A stretch of 64,000 nt of DNA, taken from NCBI GenBank assembly GCA_947561715.1, contig OX387197.1, positions 19,886,266 through 19,950,265 on the forward strand, written 5' to 3'. The notes beneath the pieces are model-generated. The model saw only the letters and a program-made list of their open reading frames with translations. It did not search any database and was not told where the DNA came from. This DNA comes from Ascidia mentula (Eukaryota > Chordata > Ascidiacea > Phlebobranchia > Ascidiidae). This document shows positions 63,701 to 64,000 of this stretch, piece by piece; positions within the stretch are counted from its first letter, which is position 1; each line of letters starts with the position of its first letter. The position numbers and the translations under genes are program-made.

Positions 63701-63780
63701 TATGGTCATTACAGGAAAAGTGTCGCTAACTTAAATGGAAACGCCTCGTTTGTGGTGTTCGGTTACACGCTTCTGTCCAC
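51709..63780 (+). CDS. Gene 3 (5' part): paralog of gene 2 with module array
   Basis: Starts at ATG 51709 with a signal peptide, then a Ser/Thr-rich exon, then six copies of the same seven-exon module as gene 2; the sixth runs out of the window after exon e. All 43 exons seen keep frame and the shared phases, so this gene looks intact so far. The NIDO-AMOP-VWD and membrane parts are expected downstream but not seen. The frame is open upstream of the chosen ATG, but only this start gives a clean signal peptide, and it ends GQTG as in gene 2. Confidence 0.88.
51834..51986 (+). CDS. Gene 3 exon 2: Ser/Thr-rich mucin-like segment
   Basis: 153 bases, phase 1 on both sides, after an intron of only 55 bases. 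About 51 residues rich in Thr and Ser (MTTFTEPSTTIQGQPDTT), a likely O-glycosylated stretch. Gene 2 has no counterpart between its signal exon and its first module. Confidence 0.8.
52135..53765 (+). CDS. Gene 3 module 1
   Basis: Exons: a 52135-52289, b 52357-52412, c 52474-52573, d 52704-52856, e 52923-53050, f 53400-53479, g 53727-53765. Signature IIDGGSDMYDGGN. Exon d starts VQSDLGADG and lacks the common cysteine (ASVIQVFFYIAR). Closest to gene 2 module 1. Confidence 0.88.
53840..55545 (+). CDS. Gene 3 module 2
   Basis: Exons: a 53840-53994, b 54050-54105, c 54217-54316, d 54393-54539, e 54711-54820, f 54967-55043, g 55504-55545. Signature [20 protein letters not shown]; exon d starts VRSRIGAYSRT like modules 2 and 3 of gene 2. 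Confidence 0.88.
55616..57589 (+). CDS. Gene 3 module 3
   Basis: Exons: a 55616-55770, b 56079-56134, c 56203-56302, d 56621-56767, e 56881-56996, f 57159-57235, g 57554-57589. Signature [20 protein letters not shown]. Exon d: LSGSVSNKVSVLSF and PTVCNVFFVITT. Confidence 0.88.
57653..59386 (+). CDS. Gene 3 module 4
   Basis: Exons: a 57653-57804, b 57861-57916, c 58077-58176, d 58504-58650, e 58834-58949, f 59100-59176, g 59354-59386. The usual GG of the signature is replaced (IYRSDNMFYQGN). The a-b intron is only 56 bases, much of it an AT dinucleotide run. Confidence 0.88.
57818..57840. repeat. AT microsatellite in a minimal intron
   Basis: About 11-12 AT units inside the 56-base intron between exons a and b of gene 3 module 4, close to both splice sites. 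Confidence 0.9.
59582..61353 (+). CDS. Gene 3 module 5
   Basis: Exons: a 59582-59736, b 59795-59850, c 59918-60017, d 60458-60628, e 60717-60841, f 61043-61119, g 61318-61353. Exon d is the long 171-base form (YYQRRYYYNWWNRRHYPTVN) and has Asn where most copies have Cys. The c-d intron holds a 240-bp hairpin element. Confidence 0.88.
60097..60337. mobile_element. Long hairpin (MITE-like) element
   Basis: The outer ends are near reverse complements over about 75 bp: ccaaagcattttgcctcaaa ... gtatggtacacgcc on the left and ggcgtgtaccatacaaat ... aaaatgctttgg on the right, with a loop of about 75 bases. No coding content. A non-autonomous foldback or MITE. Confidence 0.75.
61592..63780 (+). CDS. 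Gene 3 module 6 (cut by window end)
   Basis: Exons: a 61592-61746, b 61809-61864, c 62013-62112, d 62807-62953, e 63629-63780; f and g lie beyond the window. Signature YQYDDTTEPINRIVNGGSNT. Exon e is the longest seen (152 bases) and has two extra cysteines (QCSTYYWACRYG). Its d-e intron carries a SINE. Confidence 0.86.
63265..63552 (+). mobile_element. Composite SINE, copy 4
   Basis: Reads the shared tail in reverse (attggcaggatcgcccc...gatcacagctatcgtatc), then gcagcccaggcattgcagcc, a partial tRNA-like segment near 63430-63500 on the minus strand (ctcccggtgaggtttaaact), and the opposite arm ggctgcaatgcctgggctgc. The tRNA-like part is cut short, so it has lost the A-box half. Exact ends and target duplication are not clear. 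Confidence 0.75.
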
Positions 63781-64000
63781 GTAAGCCAATTTTAAGCGTG
63801 AAATACTTATGTTAGGTGAAGTTGCTGTTTACTGTACAATATAGTGATTTTTTATTTGTATTCAACAACGACAGTAGCAAATTTACTGCTGTGTAATTTT
63901 CTAAATATCAATATTTATTCCTTAGCATTGCAAAACTATCAAATAATTCGTGGCATCTGAATAGTTAAAGTTACAAGTCATTGTGGTTAAAGGCAGCATT

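Overview
The window is eukaryotic: AT-rich, with many short GT-AG introns and extracellular animal domains (NIDO, AMOP, VWD, SEA, FN3, calcium-binding EGF). The compact multi-exon genes, the possible splice acceptors just before two start codons, and the gypsy, hairpin and composite-SINE repeats fit a tunicate, most likely Ciona. The species is an inference.

Layout: three tandem paralogous genes, all on the + strand. Gene 1 (1055-4117) is only the 3' end of a gene that starts left of the window: EGF, FN3, SEA, FN3, FN3, EGF, EGF, one membrane segment. Gene 2 (9114-47775) is seen from start to stop: about 119 exons and about 14.3 kb of coding sequence. It has a signal peptide, 11 tandem copies of a ~230-residue module I do not recognise (seven exons each), then FN3, EGFs, NIDO-AMOP-VWD (the MUC4-like core), a long EGF series, FN3-SEA-FN3-FN3, two EGFs and a short transmembrane end. 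Gene 3 (51709 to beyond 64000) repeats the plan: signal peptide, an extra Ser/Thr-rich exon, then six copies of the module before the window ends.

All modules keep the same exon phases and are phase 1-1 units, so copies can be gained or lost without breaking frame. Modules 7 and 8 of gene 2 are nearly identical, introns included. The first modules of genes 2 and 3 correspond in order, so one array appears to derive from the other. The products look like very large, type I membrane-anchored adhesive glycoproteins with almost no cytoplasmic tail.

A segmental duplication links 1-6595 with 41571-51310 (3' end of genes 1 and 2 plus downstream DNA). The second copy carries a broken Ty3/gypsy-type element (41936-44304) that is absent from the first. 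Gene 2 shows three candidate reading-frame breaks. It may be decaying, polymorphic, or affected by assembly errors.

The intergenic regions (4290-9113 and 47948-51708) hold no gene I can support. They hold a short repeated sequence family, a relic pair of EGF exons, a perfect hairpin and a tRNA-derived composite SINE. Introns hold further SINE copies, a hAT-type MITE and several long hairpins.
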